Shown here: positions 22,258 through 35,300 of the stretch, piece after piece | Numbering within the stretch: position 1 is the stretch's first letter | Layout of the letters: each line of letters opens with the position of its first letter | Assembly: GCF_009870125.1 (NCBI RefSeq) | Contig: NC_046679.1 | Coordinates: 19,282,001 to 19,346,000, forward strand | DNA from: Drosophila pseudoobscura | Lineage: Eukaryota; Arthropoda; Insecta; Diptera; Drosophilidae | Length of the DNA stretch: 64,000 nucleotides | Direction: 5' to 3' | Translations under genes and position numbers: made by a program | Notes under the pieces: generated by a model | Databases searched by the model: none | Told to the model about the DNA's origin: nothing | What the model saw: only the letters and a program-made list of their open reading frames with translations

Positions 22258-24700
22258 GAAATACACACAGCTGTGAGAGAGGCCTCAGTTAGTTGCAGTG
22301 AAAAGAGGATAAACTGCATTTTTATCTTTAAACACACTTCAAGTGCCATAGGCGTCAGAGGGAGTGGCGGGCAAGGCCCGGCCTAACAGGCACGAAAACA
22401 AACACAAGTGCAGCAGAGGCGCCTCTGTGTTTGAGTGTGGAAGGTGTGGCAGGTGCGGCGGGTGCGGCGGGTGTGTGTGCTTTTGTCAGAGCCATGTCCT
22501 TGTTACTACTCGTACTCTGATTATTATTCAAGTCATCACCGACGGCCATAAAGCAAGTTTTGAGGGGCTTCCACCGCTGCTACAGTCGCTTCACTTGAAA
22601 CGCAATGAGACCAGTGATGAAGCGCCTCTAAGTATGCAGAGGAAGCCATTGGGCCCGCTCTGATTCCTATTAAATGTATCTGCTCGAATTGTAGGATTCA
22701 GAAACGCCTTGGACATTAATCACCTATCGGCTGATGCAAAACTTTCGCCATAGCTCGACGGCGGAAACTCTTTATGATATTTGTCGATGCCGAGTAGGGG
22801 GAAGTCGAGGATGTCGATGACGCTGTTTAAACGAACTGCGATATACGCTTGCCAGCCATTTACCAGCCACACCCATGGCCCAGGGAAGACATTATGCGAT
22901 AAGCCTCAAGGTAACGACATTGCTGCAGGTTTCTCCACTCAACTTTTTACCCATTTCTCTCTCCTCCATTTTTTTTGGCAATTTATTGCCAACCTTCAAA
23001 AAGGCCAACTATGCCAATCTCGGGCTGAGACTGTGTGTGAGAGTTGGCAGCCGACAGGATTGAAAGGACTGCAAGCAACAAAAAAGAGGTTTTGCATAAC
23101 GGCAAGAATTAATTTTTTAACACGCACACTGACAGAGAGAGAGTAGAGTGAGAGTGCCTCAAGAAGAGGAGCGGAAAGACCGCTGCGCGTTGACACTGAT
23201 TTTGACGCATTGCTCCCTGAGGATGTGACCCAAAAAGTCAGTGCGGCAAATGAGCAAATGTGGGTGGCAGGCAGCAGCAGGGCAGCAACTGAAGCCGGTT
23301 AAGTGTTCAGTAGTCTGGAGTGCTGGAGATCTAAGCATGAGCAAAATATGAGAGCTGCACAGCCAGGAGGCAGCGGACGGGGGAGCAGAGAGCCCACCCA
23401 GTCGTTATTCGGTGTTTTTAATTTGCGCCCGGCTGGAGGTGGTTAGATTCCGACAGAGTGAAAGGTAGACAGACATCCAACCGTGGAAAAGCATTTTAAT
23501 ATGCAAATGGAAGAGCGCAAAGCAAAATCTAGGAATCTAGGAATGTGGCAACCTCTTTGAGGTGGAGTACAAGGCCCCTAGCTGCTGCCACCAATTGATA
23601 GAAGCAACACGAGGAGTCACGAGAAATGAACCACCAACGCGGGTTCAATGCCAGCTCAAATGCTGAGCTCTAACCATAGCTCAGGGCCTCCTGCAAGTGA
23701 AATGAAACAGTTCCCAGGCCGAAAACTGCAGACTTCTTGAAGCCCCAACAACAAGATTTGCTCGGAGCGTCACGCAAGTGCTTCAACGAGCCAAAGCAAA
23801 GGAAAGCTGCATGCAAAAAAAAAAAGAAAAAAAGGGGGAAAATAAGAAAATGCTGAAAAGCATGTCAGTTTCATGCTCGCGGCCGCACTTAACATTATTT
23901 TTGCTGCACCAGCAACAGCAACAGCAAACGCAGCGGCAACAAGAACCCACTTCTTTTGTGGAAGAGCAACAACAGCAGCTGCAGCCAGCAAACTGGATGC
24001 CCTTACAGGCCACCCACCCAGCCAGCACTGCCCTATAACGCATACGCAGCGTGGTACGTGTGCGCGAGCAGGTCAAACTTAAATATTTAATGAAGCGCTT
24101 AATGTGCGACTTCCCGTCCTCCCGAGCCTCTTTACCACGCTTTACCCCTTAAGCAGCCTTAATTGCCGAGCTCAGGCACGGCATTGCGCCCTCTCTCCCT
24201 CTCTCCCGCTGTCTTTGTTTCTGGTCAAGCTGAAAAACCTGCAAATATTTTCAGCAAATTTTTGCCTAATGCAAAAAATATTTTATTGTGCTCGCTCCTG
24301 AAAGCAGGGGACAGATGGGGCAGAATTCAGTACCATAAATTTGAACAGAGACAAAAAAAGAATTACGGAGGGAGAGAAGGTAAGCGTTCTCTTGGTAAGC
24401 AGCCCCAAAATATTTGCGGCGGTCCTCTAAGCCCAGGCATGCGGTTGGCCAGGCATGTGCAGCATTTCAAGCAGCGCACTTCACACAAAAGCAAAACAAT
24501 AATACATACATACATACACCCACCAACACACATACTCACACAAACAATGAACGTAAAGGCAGCCATTGCCATACAGTTTTCGGACGCTCCCTTCCCCCTG
24601 CAAAGGTAACTAGATGCAGGTGCTGGATTAGATATGTCCCGGCTCGGAATTTACACCTAAACCTAAGCGAGTGCCCAAAACAGTTGGCTAGAAAAATTGT

Positions 24701-25010
24701 ACACCTTCTTATTAGGGTCTTCAAAATTTAGGATAAAAGAAGCGGGAGATTTTTTAAAAAAATATAAAAGGAATTCTTTAATATTTTGCAGATTGAAAGT
24801 TGAATTCTCTGAAATTTGTTAATGAGTGGAGAAGTTGCAAAAACATCTCTATTGTTTCCTTCAATCAGTACATTTTATATGGTTTTATTGTGGTCAAATA
24901 TTCAGATATGAAATGAATTTTCGTAATGTGAGTTGATATAGATGTATAGGTACCTAAAATGTATATGGTAAATTTCTTTTCATACAATTATTTACGGGCC
25001 CAAGGATTGA
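24701..25010. other. AT-rich block
   Basis: About 300 bp, A+T rich with homopolymer T/A runs. No ORF or recognisable element ends. Confidence 0.45.
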
Positions 25011-26785
25011 GTGCGCCATCTGATCCCCTAACGGCCATGTTATGATCCAGTTTTAGCGGGAAACCAGACCCGAGGACAGCACTGGGCTTCGTGTTGCAAC
25101 CAGGGAGGCCAGGCAGCACCATGGCGACAAGGCATTAAAGCAATTGCACGAATCAGCCGCCCAGCACATTCTTGTACCAAGCCAGAACAATGCGATTGTT
25201 GGGTTGGGCCTGTTTCAAACATTTAAAGTGAACAAAGTGTGCCAGACTGGCTCAGATTTAGATGCAGACTCAGACTTGGACTCAACTTTTCTCTTTCTCT
25301 GGGGCTGAAGGATTTACCTATGTATTTACATCAAAGGACCAAGTCAAGGTGTTTCGTGCCAAGTACTTACTTTCGATATGCGTTCTCCCCCGGTGAATGT
25401 ACAAGCTGCTTGCCACAAACCCCAACCAACACACTCATAAACCTCCTGGATAGGAGGGGGTTTTGTTTTTTTTTTGGTAAGGCACGAGACGACATAAAGT
25501 GGAACTTGCCAACGTAACGAAATTCGGTCAACATGCTGGCCATGACGGCGACCGGTGGCTCGCTCGCTTAGCTTAGTGCCATACTGCCCACATGTGGCCA
25601 TAATTTTTAAGCGCCAAATGAGCGGCCATCCATTGGCCATGATGTCCGGCATGGTATTTGCCGTTTGCCATTTGTCCTTACCAGTGGCACATTGTCCTGG
25701 GCCGGCCAACACGAATACCTTTGGGACGTGGGCCAAATGACCGAATACCGTGGACCGTTAGCCCGATCTTGAGCCAGCAGTATTAAAGGCAGGTAATATC
25801 GTGGCTTTTTCTAATTGTTGTGGTTTGATCTCGTAACTGGGGAAGTATATTCTCACTTGAACACTGGCCAATACTTTTTTTATTTAGCTTAATATTTAAA
25901 GCTCGTTTCGAGGCATTTCATTTGATATCATGGCACGATTTCCGACCTTTCTTCCCGCACACAATCAGTGCCAGATAGTGTTAACCCTTCGGCTACGCCC
26001 AAAAATCCCGTTGGACCCATTCATGTGTTGCACAAATAAAATAAAGTTAGCTTAGGACACGTTAAACTTGTAAATATTGTCACACACTCTTCCAGCTACA
26101 CATACACGTGCAGACGTGTATAGTACACACATATCCGGTTCGGCAAATTTAAGGTCAGTTTTGTTGTCATTTCTTTTATACTCGTAGTACTAGAATACCT
26201 ATATAAATTTTAAATGGGGTACTAAATTCCTCACATATTCAAATATACAAATTAAATATAAAATATTTATTGAACTTAAACAAAAAATAAATAAATTAAG
26301 ATGAGTTTCTATCAAGTAAGATTTTAGAAATATAAGATTGTTTTTATTTGGTCAGAGATATCATTTGTTCAATCGTACTTGTATTATTCATTCATTTCTA
26401 TTCGAATCCGAATGATTACAGGTTCTTACCAGCAGCTCAATAGTTTGGCCGTAGTGTTTAAAAAAATAATGCACTTATTTTTATAATAATTTATCAATTA
26501 CGTTGAGTATTGAAAATAGTTCGTCGGTCTTTCCACCTATCTACTGAGTGCGTAAATCGAAAAGAATTGGACAAATCACACCTGTAAATATTGCCACGTT
26601 TGTGCCTCCACACACAGAAGGAAATCCAGATAAATACCTGGAAAATGTACCCTCTTCCTACGCACCCTGAATGCAGTACGATGTGGCATGGAGGGACAAG
26701 GCGATGTGGGTCGAGCCGCACATTTTGTCAAAATTCCCCCCAGAACACAGCAGACAAATGGAAGCCAAACAAAAAGAGGCACAAG
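25011..26785. other. Non-coding, AT-rich toward 26160-26520
   Basis: GC-moderate DNA passing into an AT-rich segment (26160-26520). TACTCGTA occurs at 26179. No gene seen. Confidence 0.5.
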
Positions 26786-26817
26786 GCAGCGGCAGCAGCA
26801 GCAGCAGCAGCAGCAGC
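26786..26817. repeat. (GCA)n trinucleotide repeat
   Basis: About ten GCA triplets. Any glutamine or alanine run read from it lies in an ORF with no other coding signs. Confidence 0.9.
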
Positions 26818-27388
26818 AAAAACAAAGAACAACAAAGATAAAGAGAAAGAGGAAGGTCCAAAAAGCAGAGAGAGGGACAGAAGGATTGGGTGGCTGGGAG
26901 CGGGGAACGAGGCAAAGAAACCACAATCGAGACCATTATCAATTACACGCACAGCAGGACACGGTGGCAGGACACAGAAACACATGCAGACGATGAGAGA
27001 GAGGCGAGGGGAAAATGAGAATGGAGATAGGAATACTGGGGGGGCTGGGTGACTGGGTGGCTGGGTGGCTGGGAGAGAAACGCAAACGAAATGAAAATAC
27101 GCATAAAATTGCAATTTACATCACATCCATTTGCACCCATATGCACACACTGGCACGCACACTGACGCATACGGATATCAACCGCACACACAGAAACACA
27201 ACAGAGCTACAAATAAAATTCATTCATACGCATAATGAAACTCGCTCTCTTTCTCTCTCCCTTTCCATCTGTCTTTCTTCTTCGCCCCCCCCCCCTTGGG
27301 TACAAAAGTACAATGCGGCAACAAAGGAACACCCAAATAAAGACAACAATGTTTAGAAATAAACAAACAAATGCGAGTGGACGAATGA

Positions 27389-27417
27389 GTGGATGGATGG
27401 ATGGATGAATGGATGGA
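27389..27417. repeat. (GGAT)n tetranucleotide repeat
   Basis: Seven GGAT-type units, one varied to GAAT. Confidence 0.9.
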
Positions 27418-28115
27418 CGAAGCAGAGGCAGATGATGACCAGGAACTGAGGACTGGGGGAGGGAGGACTTTCGATTGGGAATGGGAATGCATTCTTCACC
27501 GCTGGAGAGTTGGCCGGAGAAAAATCCACGCCCTATATGTAAATTATTAGCCAGGCCACTTTTTGTCCGCCGCCCAAACTCAAGCTATGATGCCAGGGGC
27601 CAAGAGCGGGCGCAAAATCCCTGGAGTTGCCCAGCAAGAGCGGGAAAAATTTCAACCATAAAGGGAGCAAATTGAAGCCGCAAGCGGAGAGGGAGTGAGC
27701 ACAACAAAGAGATAGAGCCAGAGAGCGTATGAAAGTGTGAGAGTGAGAGTGAGAATGGGGATGCTCTCGCTTTGTAGACTTTTTTGCTATGTGGCACAAA
27801 GTAAAACGCCCTTTTGGAGTTGCTTCCGATGCGAGCTAAGGGAACCCTGATCAAAGAGAGTTTCAGCCTAAATTTGTGAAATAAATGAACAAATTTGGAA
27901 TTTACAAAATAGTTACTATATAAAGATACTCGTACTATAGCCCTTGAAACAAATATTTCGACTTTTTTGAATCTAAAGAGAAACTAAACATATTTCTTTC
28001 ACCATTCTTAAACTGATGCTTAAAGTATTGCCTACTTTTAGGCTTGTCAAGCAAAGAGAGAGTTTCGGAGTAAGGCAATAAGAGAGAGAGAGTCCTGTGC
28101 TCTTCTGCTTTGTCG

Positions 28116-28420
28116 CTTTGTGGCGCCCAGCATGCGCAGAGTGTAGCGAGAGAAGCACGCCACACGACCACATCCCGAGCAGCGTCCGCACAGCATCAGC
28201 GGCGGCCCCAGCTGCGAAAAACTCTGCCATGCAGCGGCGGCCATCAGTAGTTGCCTCAGAGCCCGCGGGTTGAAGAAATCGTACGCATCGAGCGAGAGGC
28301 AAGCGCCGCGTCAAACCAAACAAAGAAAAAGAAAAAGCAAAGCAAAAAAAGTACATAAAAGCGAATAACAACAAGAGAGTGCAGAGCAAATAAAACAGAC
28401 AGCAATAGGCAATTTCTAAT
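28116..28420 (+). promoter_or_regulatory. CpG-rich block followed by A-rich tract; possible alternative promoter or leader
   Basis: 28140-28315 is unusually rich in CG dinucleotides for this window. It is followed by an A-rich, CAA/AAG-rich stretch (28310-28410) of the kind found in Drosophila 5' leaders. A weak initiator-like TCAGTA lies at about 28244. The next good donor in the plus direction is AAT|GTAAGT at 29065/29066. No confirmed core-promoter elements. Confidence 0.25.
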
Positions 28421-28848
28421 TGACCAGGATTTCCCCACAACTGTGTTCAACTTAACCATCAAGCCAATGACCAAATGTTGCCACAAATCGCAGGCAAATG
28501 AGCCCGCAACTACAAGACTCCAATCCGTTGCCGTTGCCGTTGCTGCTGCTGCTCCTGCTCCAGCGGCTGCTGCAGAGTAGCAGAGTACAGTGCGAACCCG
28601 GTCCCGTGCCAGACTCCGGGCCTCCACCCGCACCCTGTACCGCTTTTCGAGCAGGGCGTTTTCTGCTTCGGTGTCCGTGTGTGTACCAGTGCTTAAATAA
28701 TCCGCATAGCCAGCCAGTGCAACTTGAGGTGGCCGTAAATCACATTTCAGTAAACTAAAACCTCGAGTGCTGTCGCTTGCGGCTCATCGCATAGCGCCTC
28801 AAATTGAATCTCGTTTCCGGTCCGTACGTCCGCTCCCTCGTTGGCCAA

Positions 28849-28920
28849 GTCGGTCGTTTGGTCTGTGTATCGGTCTGTCCGTGTGTCGGTGTGTCGGTGT
28901 ATCGGTGTATCGGTCGGCCG
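28849..28920. repeat. (TCGGTGTG)n-type degenerate repeat
   Basis: About eight imperfect copies of an 8-10 bp unit of the form TCGGTSTGTM. Confidence 0.75.
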
Positions 28921-28988
28921 GACTGTCGGTGTGCCTGGTGTTGCTTCGCTTTTGTCGCCAGACATTTTTAGCTGCTCAAAAATTGATG

Positions 28989-29037
28989 CCAGCAGCCCCA
29001 GCAGTCCCAGCAGCCCCAAGCAGCTCAAGCAGCCCCA
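28989..29037. repeat. (CAGCAGCCC)n degenerate repeat
   Basis: Imperfect 9-bp units rich in CAGC and CCCAG, upstream of a GTAAGT word at 29066. Confidence 0.7.
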
Positions 29038-29065
29038 GTGACAGTCGCCTAGGCAGCGCTGTAAT

Positions 29066-32000
29066 GTAAGTTATTGTATTCCCCCGAACTAGAACTCCAA
29101 CTCCTCGCACACCTCCACTCCAGCCCACTCTCCCCGCCATCAAACCATCCCTGAGCACAGCCTGTAAATGTGCTACATGATTCCTGCTTAACTGTTGCTC
29201 CAACTGCGGCAACGTTCAACGCCCCAGACAGACCTGCACACCGAAAGCCAACCAGCCAGCCGGTCCATCGGAAATGTGTGCCAGTGTGCGAGCTCCCTGT
29301 ACTTGAGCCAGCGAGTGGTAGTATTGGCCCAGAAGCGGCCTGAATGTTTATGGCAGTTGAAAGTCGTGAATTTGTTAGGCAATCTATTGGAACACACAAT
29401 ATTTCTAGCCATCAAAATATTCCCAGTTAATGCGGTTCTAGAATGGTTTACTGTGCGTATTTCCCAAATGGAACTAGAAGTCATTTTATTATTATTTCTA
29501 TTTACTTTGAATATGTATACTTTAGGAATTGTTTTACATTTACTTTTTCATCGTCCTAGAATAGCTAGAATTCATTGAACAATTAATGTCTTGGAAATAT
29601 TTTGTATAGGATTTTATTTATTGTGTATTTTGTATAAGCATTTTTTGCGTAGAACTTATTATTTACCATTCCAACTAATTCTGAGGGTAATTTGATCACA
29701 ATTTTGTGTTGCGCATAAGCAAATGGGGGCTTCGTTTTGCTCACATGTCTAGTTGGCTTTTGTGTTGATTTTCCCATTTTATTGTTACCTCAAACGTTTT
29801 TCTCGTTTGCTCTAATGAATGCGCTCCGACCTGTTATCCCAGTTTTGCCAGTCGCCCTCCTCCAGCCACATCCTCCTCCATTCCACCATTCCACCATTCC
29901 ATCCTCCAGCCAGCCAGTCAGTCAGACATCCTCACAGCTTGTCGCGTTTGGCTTTCGCCTCCTGTTTTTCGTATTCGTTTTCGTTTTGGCTTTGTTTTTG
30001 CTGTTATTGTTTTTAACGTAAATTCCCACTTGCTTAGAAAGTTCTGACGGGTCTCGCCCGGCTCTGTTTCTGCTTTTGGCCCTGTTTTACTCCACTGGGG
30101 TGTAGGCTGTCTCGTTGTTCTTCTAAGCACGCTGTTGCCATTGTCTTTCGTCTGACACAGAAATGTTCCTTTATATATATGTATGTACATATGTATATGC
30201 GTATGTATATGTATGTATTATGTTTTCTATGTGTGTGTAAAGAGAGTGTGCCAGTCTTTGTGTGTCGCCATTGCCATCTTTGTCCTCAGCGTCTTGTTGT
30301 TGTGCAAATATTTGCCTTTTTTGAAGTTGATTTTTGGTCTCCATCGAAGCGTCTTTTGTTGCCAGCGTCAAGTCCTGCCAGCAGCCTCACACCGCAGCCA
30401 ATATGCTGATGAATCGTGGCTAAATTGAATATCGAGTGTTTATTTATATTGGCCGGCAAGTGTCACGCCTTCACCCCGGCCACTGCCCTTGTCAGTGCCA
30501 GTGCCTGCAGCGTGAGTTCTGTAAATAATTTGAAATTGATGTATTATCCCTCGCAGAGAACGTGGCAGGGCACAATTGTTTCAGTCTGCGTCTCAGTCTC
30601 TGTCTCAGTCTGTGTCTGGTGTCTCTGTTCTGCTACATTTTATTGTTGCACGCTTAAGTAGTTTGTGCAGCGCAAACAAAATTAAGCAAGTTGCAAGTTG
30701 TTTGGACAAAAGTTGCTGTCACAATTGTTATTTTAGCGATTGGAGCTGGGGCGGGCTCATTCAGGCAAACAATTTATAAAATAAACTTTGAAGGAGCAGA
30801 GCGGAAATATTGTATATACATTTCTCTAGCATTTCCAAGAGGGGGTTAGCGCTCTCCTTCGATCAATATACAAATGAATCAACCCCGAAGGAGACCCTAG
30901 ACAATATTCCGCAATAACAAAAGAATGAGAGAAGCAAATTCCCAAATATTCGTTGTGTGTATTCACTGCACCGTCAAACAATTGCACTCGTTATTTATAA
31001 CTGAGAAATCTGTCACCGAGCGCAATTCGATTGCGGTCGCAGTTGCCATGAAATTGTTTTGTCGCTTGCCATCCAAATTTATAGCATACTCGTGCTCGTA
31101 CTTCGTACTCCTGCAACGACTCCTGCTGCTTCCCAGGCGAACAGGCGAGCAGGAGAGCAGGCAAACAGGCGGACAGGGACCTCAGCGACTCCGACTCTGG
31201 CACAATTCAATTTATGCTTCCGCTTCAGCGTCTGCTGCTCTGTGACCAACTAAATATTTAAGCCAACTCATTAGTTGGAGATTCAGCCAGGGATCCCCCA
31301 AAGAGTAGTGGGTGCTCCGAACGTGCTGTTGCATTAAATCTGCGCTTTAAGCATAAACTTCCAACCACTCAGACGGCACTCGGACTCCCGACTCTCGAAA
31401 ATCGAGTGCATTATGTGGCACTTCTGAGCGCCCTGCCACTGGATTTTTCTGAGGAATCTCTCCCATTGTTGGCCACGTTGCACTTAGCTGACCCGCAGCG
31501 CCGACCGAGACTGCACCTAAAAAAGAACCTAGCCCCCGCTGCTATCTAACTATCCAGCTATCTCGCTGCTATCTGGCTATCCGCCTATCCCACTGGCCGC
31601 ATTGCCGACTGGCTGTTTACTGCGAGCAGTTCACTGTTCGCTGTTCTTTTATGCTATCCGCACACACACACACCGATACGAGTACTCGTGCAGACACACA
31701 CAGATACACACGCACACAGTTGCCATTGGCTGTAGTTGTTGATGGACATTTGCTGGCAGCTCTTTTGCCTTCTGCCTGGGTCTGTCCTTTATGCGCCACA
31801 AATGAAAATGCAGACAGACAACGGGCGCCAGGCGATGGCGATGACGATGGGCACGATGGGTACGATGGCAACGGCAGCGGCAACGGCAATGGCAACGGCA
31901 ACGGCCATGTCTGACGATGACGTCGCATTTCTGGAGACAATGAAACAAACTGAACCCGGCACAGATCCCAGCCAGCGAGTTCGTTGACAACTGTGCCGTC

Positions 32001-33170
32001 TGTCCTTCTGTCCGTCTGTCCATCCCTCTCGTTGGGTCTATCTATCCCATTTCTGTTGCTGTTTCCATTTATTTCCTCTCTTCTATATTTATTTAACATG
32101 CATTTGAATTATGAGCTAACAAAAAGGAATATATATAAAAACCAGACAAAAAACTACAACACAAAAAACTAAACAACTTTGGTTTTAATTCATAATTATT
32201 TTTATGTCAGCGCACTCATTAAGAGTTGCATTTGTAGCTGGCGCTTTTCATTCCCCCATTTTCGCCACGCAACCCACATTTTCCTCTTCGTTTTCCCCAT
32301 GCACTTACTCTGGCTTTGTCATTTGCATTTCGCATTTCGGATCCTTTTTAGCATTTCACAATTTTTCAACTGCACATTTTTCGTGCTGTTCCGTGCAGTT
32401 TTGTGACTCCTAATTGCCGTTCTCCATTCCTGAAAGACTGGTAAGGACTAATAGACTGGACGCCAGATGACAATGGCTTCTGGCACTTTTGGGAGTTCTT
32501 CTGAAAGGGAACTTTAACTAGAAATCAATTACCTTGTGAACGTGTTCGCTTTCCCACAGAATGTTCTCTCAAAATGGAACACATGCGAGGCTGCTAGTGT
32601 TTAAAAGGCAATTTAAAAACTGCAGAAAATATTTAATTTTCTCCTGGCAATTTGTCAACTGGGTGTGGCCCAGACCAGACCAGACAGCCCAACTTGCAGA
32701 TACAAGTTACAGATACAGATACACACATCCGGGTGTACTCGTACATATATAAATTATCATTGCCAGCCAAAACTCAAATACGATAAATTGTCGGGCAACA
32801 GCAGTAGCAGAGGAAAAATCTATAATTTACACAAAATTCGCTTCCGCATGCGAACGCCTTCCCCATGCCACGTCGTCTGTAATATATGCATATTGATGCC
32901 AGATATGGCAATAATCGTGCCAGACCCACAGACACCCGTACATATGGCGACCTTAGTCAGCTCCCAGATAGGACGAGTGCCAACAAAGCACCAAAAAGTG
33001 GCGAATTCTCGCCAATTTGGCAGCCATTTTTGGTTAATTTCATTTCGTGTAGCATACATTTTGGCTGCCCTGCTATGCCCTGCCATGCCCTGTCCAATCG
33101 TCTTCCGTCTTCATGGCTAATTGAATGTGCTGGTTTCATTAATTTTTTACCCATTTCTCTTTTGATGCAG
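29066..33170. other. Non-coding, no gene seen
   Basis: Contains CTATC-type repeats near 31540-31592 and a GATGG/GGCAAC repeat (31836-31904). The AT-rich ORF at 29195-29578 was examined for mitochondrial origin and does not resemble a mitochondrial protein. Confidence 0.5.
31836..31904. repeat. (GATGGC)n and (GGCAAC)n degenerate repeat
   Basis: Hexamer-like units: GATG-rich first half, GGCAAC-rich second half. Confidence 0.75.
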
Positions 33171-33428
33171 CCATGCCAACATTCAAGACTGCTAACTGGA
33201 ATTGTTTCAAACGAAAAACAAGAACAACAAAATAACATAGTGCTGCCAGCAACAAAACAAAAACGCAAAAACGTAATCAGGAATTTAAACAAGCCCACGG
33301 GAACAACCCAAGAACAGAAAGCAACCGACATCATGTTCATGGAATTGTCTTTGGTAACGAGCAACTGACGCAGCAACAGCTAGAGGCATGTGGCAACAGC
33401 AGCTACAGCAGCAGCAGCAACATTGAGC

Positions 33429-33465
<37 letters not shown>

Positions 33466-33989
33466 CTCAGCCGGTAGCAGGAGCAACCAGAGCCCAGAGT
33501 AGATACAAGTGAGCAGGTGGCGTGCTGCTATACAGCAGCACCATTGCTGCCATTAAAATAGACGCCGCAGCGCAACAGCAACGCTGCCGTCGTCACAATC
33601 AACGCCAGCGCCAGCACCATCCACACCATCGCCATCGCAGACGACGACGGCGCAGCAGCAGCAGCAGCAACAGCAACAACAGTCACAGCGGAGGCGGCGG
33701 CAGCGGAAAGAGCAACGGCAACGGCAGCGGCTATAGCAGCAATCAAAGCGGTGGCAACAGCAACACCAGCAGCCTGTTGGCCGTAGTGGGTGTGGCAAGC
33801 AGCTGCCCCTTGCTCGCCACTCAGCAGCTCATCGACGACAGTGGCGGCGGCGGCGACGACGAGGGCGGCGCACCGACAGCGCGGCTGCAACATTGCGGCG
33901 ACGAGCAGCAGCAACAACCAGGTCGACGGCGACGCCGGCACCACAACGGCCTGTCATTTGTAGGCAATGCAACGCTCTCAGCAGCAACG
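33171..33989 (+). other. Probable leader/first exon of a large plus-strand gene, ending in a GTGAGT donor
   Basis: A pyrimidine tract ending TTTTGATGCAG (to 33170) could be an acceptor, or transcription may start nearby. The A-rich stretch 33200-33340 resembles Drosophila 5' leaders and holds short upstream ORFs (ATGs at 33173, 33333 and 33389). From 33513 to 33989 one frame is open. It encodes runs of R, S, N, G, D and Q and then ordinary-looking sequence (LLAVVGVASSCPLLATQQLIDD..., NGLSFVGNATLSAAT), with mostly G/C third positions as in Drosophila coding DNA. It meets the donor ACG|GTGAGT in phase 0. This frame has no ATG and a TGA at 33510. Either an upstream exon splices into it, a non-AUG start is used, or it is untranslated leader. 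A second choice is a start at ATG 33967 in another frame (MQRSQQQR). Gene identity not recognised. Confidence 0.45.
33431..33463 (+). repeat. (CAG)11 trinucleotide repeat inside the candidate exon
   Basis: Perfect CAG run within the proposed leader, upstream of the open frame, so probably not translated as a long glutamine tract. Confidence 0.9.
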
Positions 33990-35056
33990 GTGAGTAGAAA
34001 ACAAAGCTCGCTATAATTTTTTATAATTTTCGGAAGCAGTCCCTCAGCGACTTTCCTATGAAATGTACCCACTATATAGCTCCCCACAACATACTCAATT
34101 ATACCATCTTTACAAGTCACTTCCCAAAACGTGATCTCTCGCTTCAATCTAACACCAGCCCGGGGGCAACTGCAAAATCTGTGCTCTCGGGCTGTGGGGC
34201 TGTGCGGCTGTCGGGCTGTCGCTCTGTCTGCCCATTAGCTGTCAGGTTAATGCACCCAAAATGTTAATAAAACAGTCGTACAGCCGCCCGGCATACATAT
34301 GAATTTATGATAAGCACACGCAGGGGGCATGCAAGGGCCTGTGAGGATGGGGAATGTGGGGGCAAGAACAGGCACTTTAAAGTTGCGACAGCGTGACGTG
34401 TGCCAACTTTCAGCGCGCACCAGCACCCGCACCCGCACCCGCACTCTCTTGCCTTGGGTTTGTGCTAATGAATTCCCCAGCACACCCGCACGCGCCCAGG
34501 CACAGGCACACCACACACTCACAAATTCTCACAGAGTTTCCCAATGTATCTGTGTGCTTGCCACCGACAGTCGTATAATTTCTAATGCGATGCTTTTATG
34601 ATCGCCATACACAAATACACTCGGAAAAAGCACCCACGGGTGCTGGCTGCGGCAGCCACGCACGTGGTTCAGTCTACTGCTGCTAGTGCCCCTATATGTG
34701 TCTGTATGTATTTGTGTATCTGTATCTGTAGCTGTAGCTGTGGTTTGTTGGAAATTAAAATGCATAAAAGGATAATAGCAGTGCTGTTGTCGCTGACAAA
34801 CCACAGGCCCAAAAACGGAGCTGGAGCGCAGCTCTTGCCTTTGACTGTCAGCATTGTCATTGTAGAGACTGCAACTAAAAACGACAGCCACGGCAGTGAA
34901 CGAAAGCCCCTGACAAATTGTACTGCAGGGAAAATTGTGATTTTCGCGTTCATCAACAGCAGCAGCAGCAACAACAAAAGCAACAATAGTCCAAAGTGCA
35001 CGTGTTGCTGCGCGGGACGGGCTGAGACGAAAGCCACGTCTGGTTTAATTTTAGCA

Positions 35057-35076
35057 CCGGGGCCGGGGCCGGGGCC
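35057..35076. repeat. (GGGGCC)3 G-rich repeat
   Basis: Three hexamer units; the same unit as the human C9orf72 expansion motif but far too short to imply anything. Possible G-quadruplex. Confidence 0.8.
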
Positions 35077-35262
35077 AGACTCAGAGCTAGAGCCAGAGAC
35101 GGAGTCGGGTCCCTGAGCAGAGCCGTGCGCCCACCTACACCTTGACACTACGGAAAACGGCTCGTATACGTAATATACATTGCATACTATTAGGCGCTCA
35201 TAAAAATGTAACGTCACATAAAAATAGATGCCAAACTCACGTCGCTGTTGTTGCTAGAGGAG

Positions 35263-35300
35263 CTGTAGCTGTAGCTGTAGCTGGTGCTGCTGTTGCTGTT
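35263..35300. repeat. (GTAGCT)n / (GTTGCT)n short tandem repeat
   Basis: Hexamers GTAGCT passing into GTTGCT. Related AGCTGTAGCTGT words are at 8464-8479 and 34727-34741. Confidence 0.75.

Larger units (their letters stand above)
20886..24700. other. Non-coding, no gene seen
   Basis: Holds a CATCAA repeat (21532-21560), a CA block (22095-22126), a GA block (22229-22257), and CAGCAA-rich stretches near 23905-23985. Open frames overlap these repeats. Confidence 0.55.

Noticed and set aside
29350..29640. AT-rich hydrophobic ORF resembling a nuclear mitochondrial insertion
   Set aside because: The translated frame does not match ATP6, the one mitochondrial protein I compared it with, or any other I recognise.
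33522..33798. Minus-strand alanine/cysteine-rich ORFs opposite the candidate exon
   Set aside because: They are antisense shadows of the CAG/GGC-rich plus strand.
34598..35217. Overlapping 172- and 182-codon ORFs on opposite strands
   Set aside because: Both derive from CAG, GGGGCC and CTGTAG repeats. Mirror-image ORFs of this kind are typical of repeat shadows.
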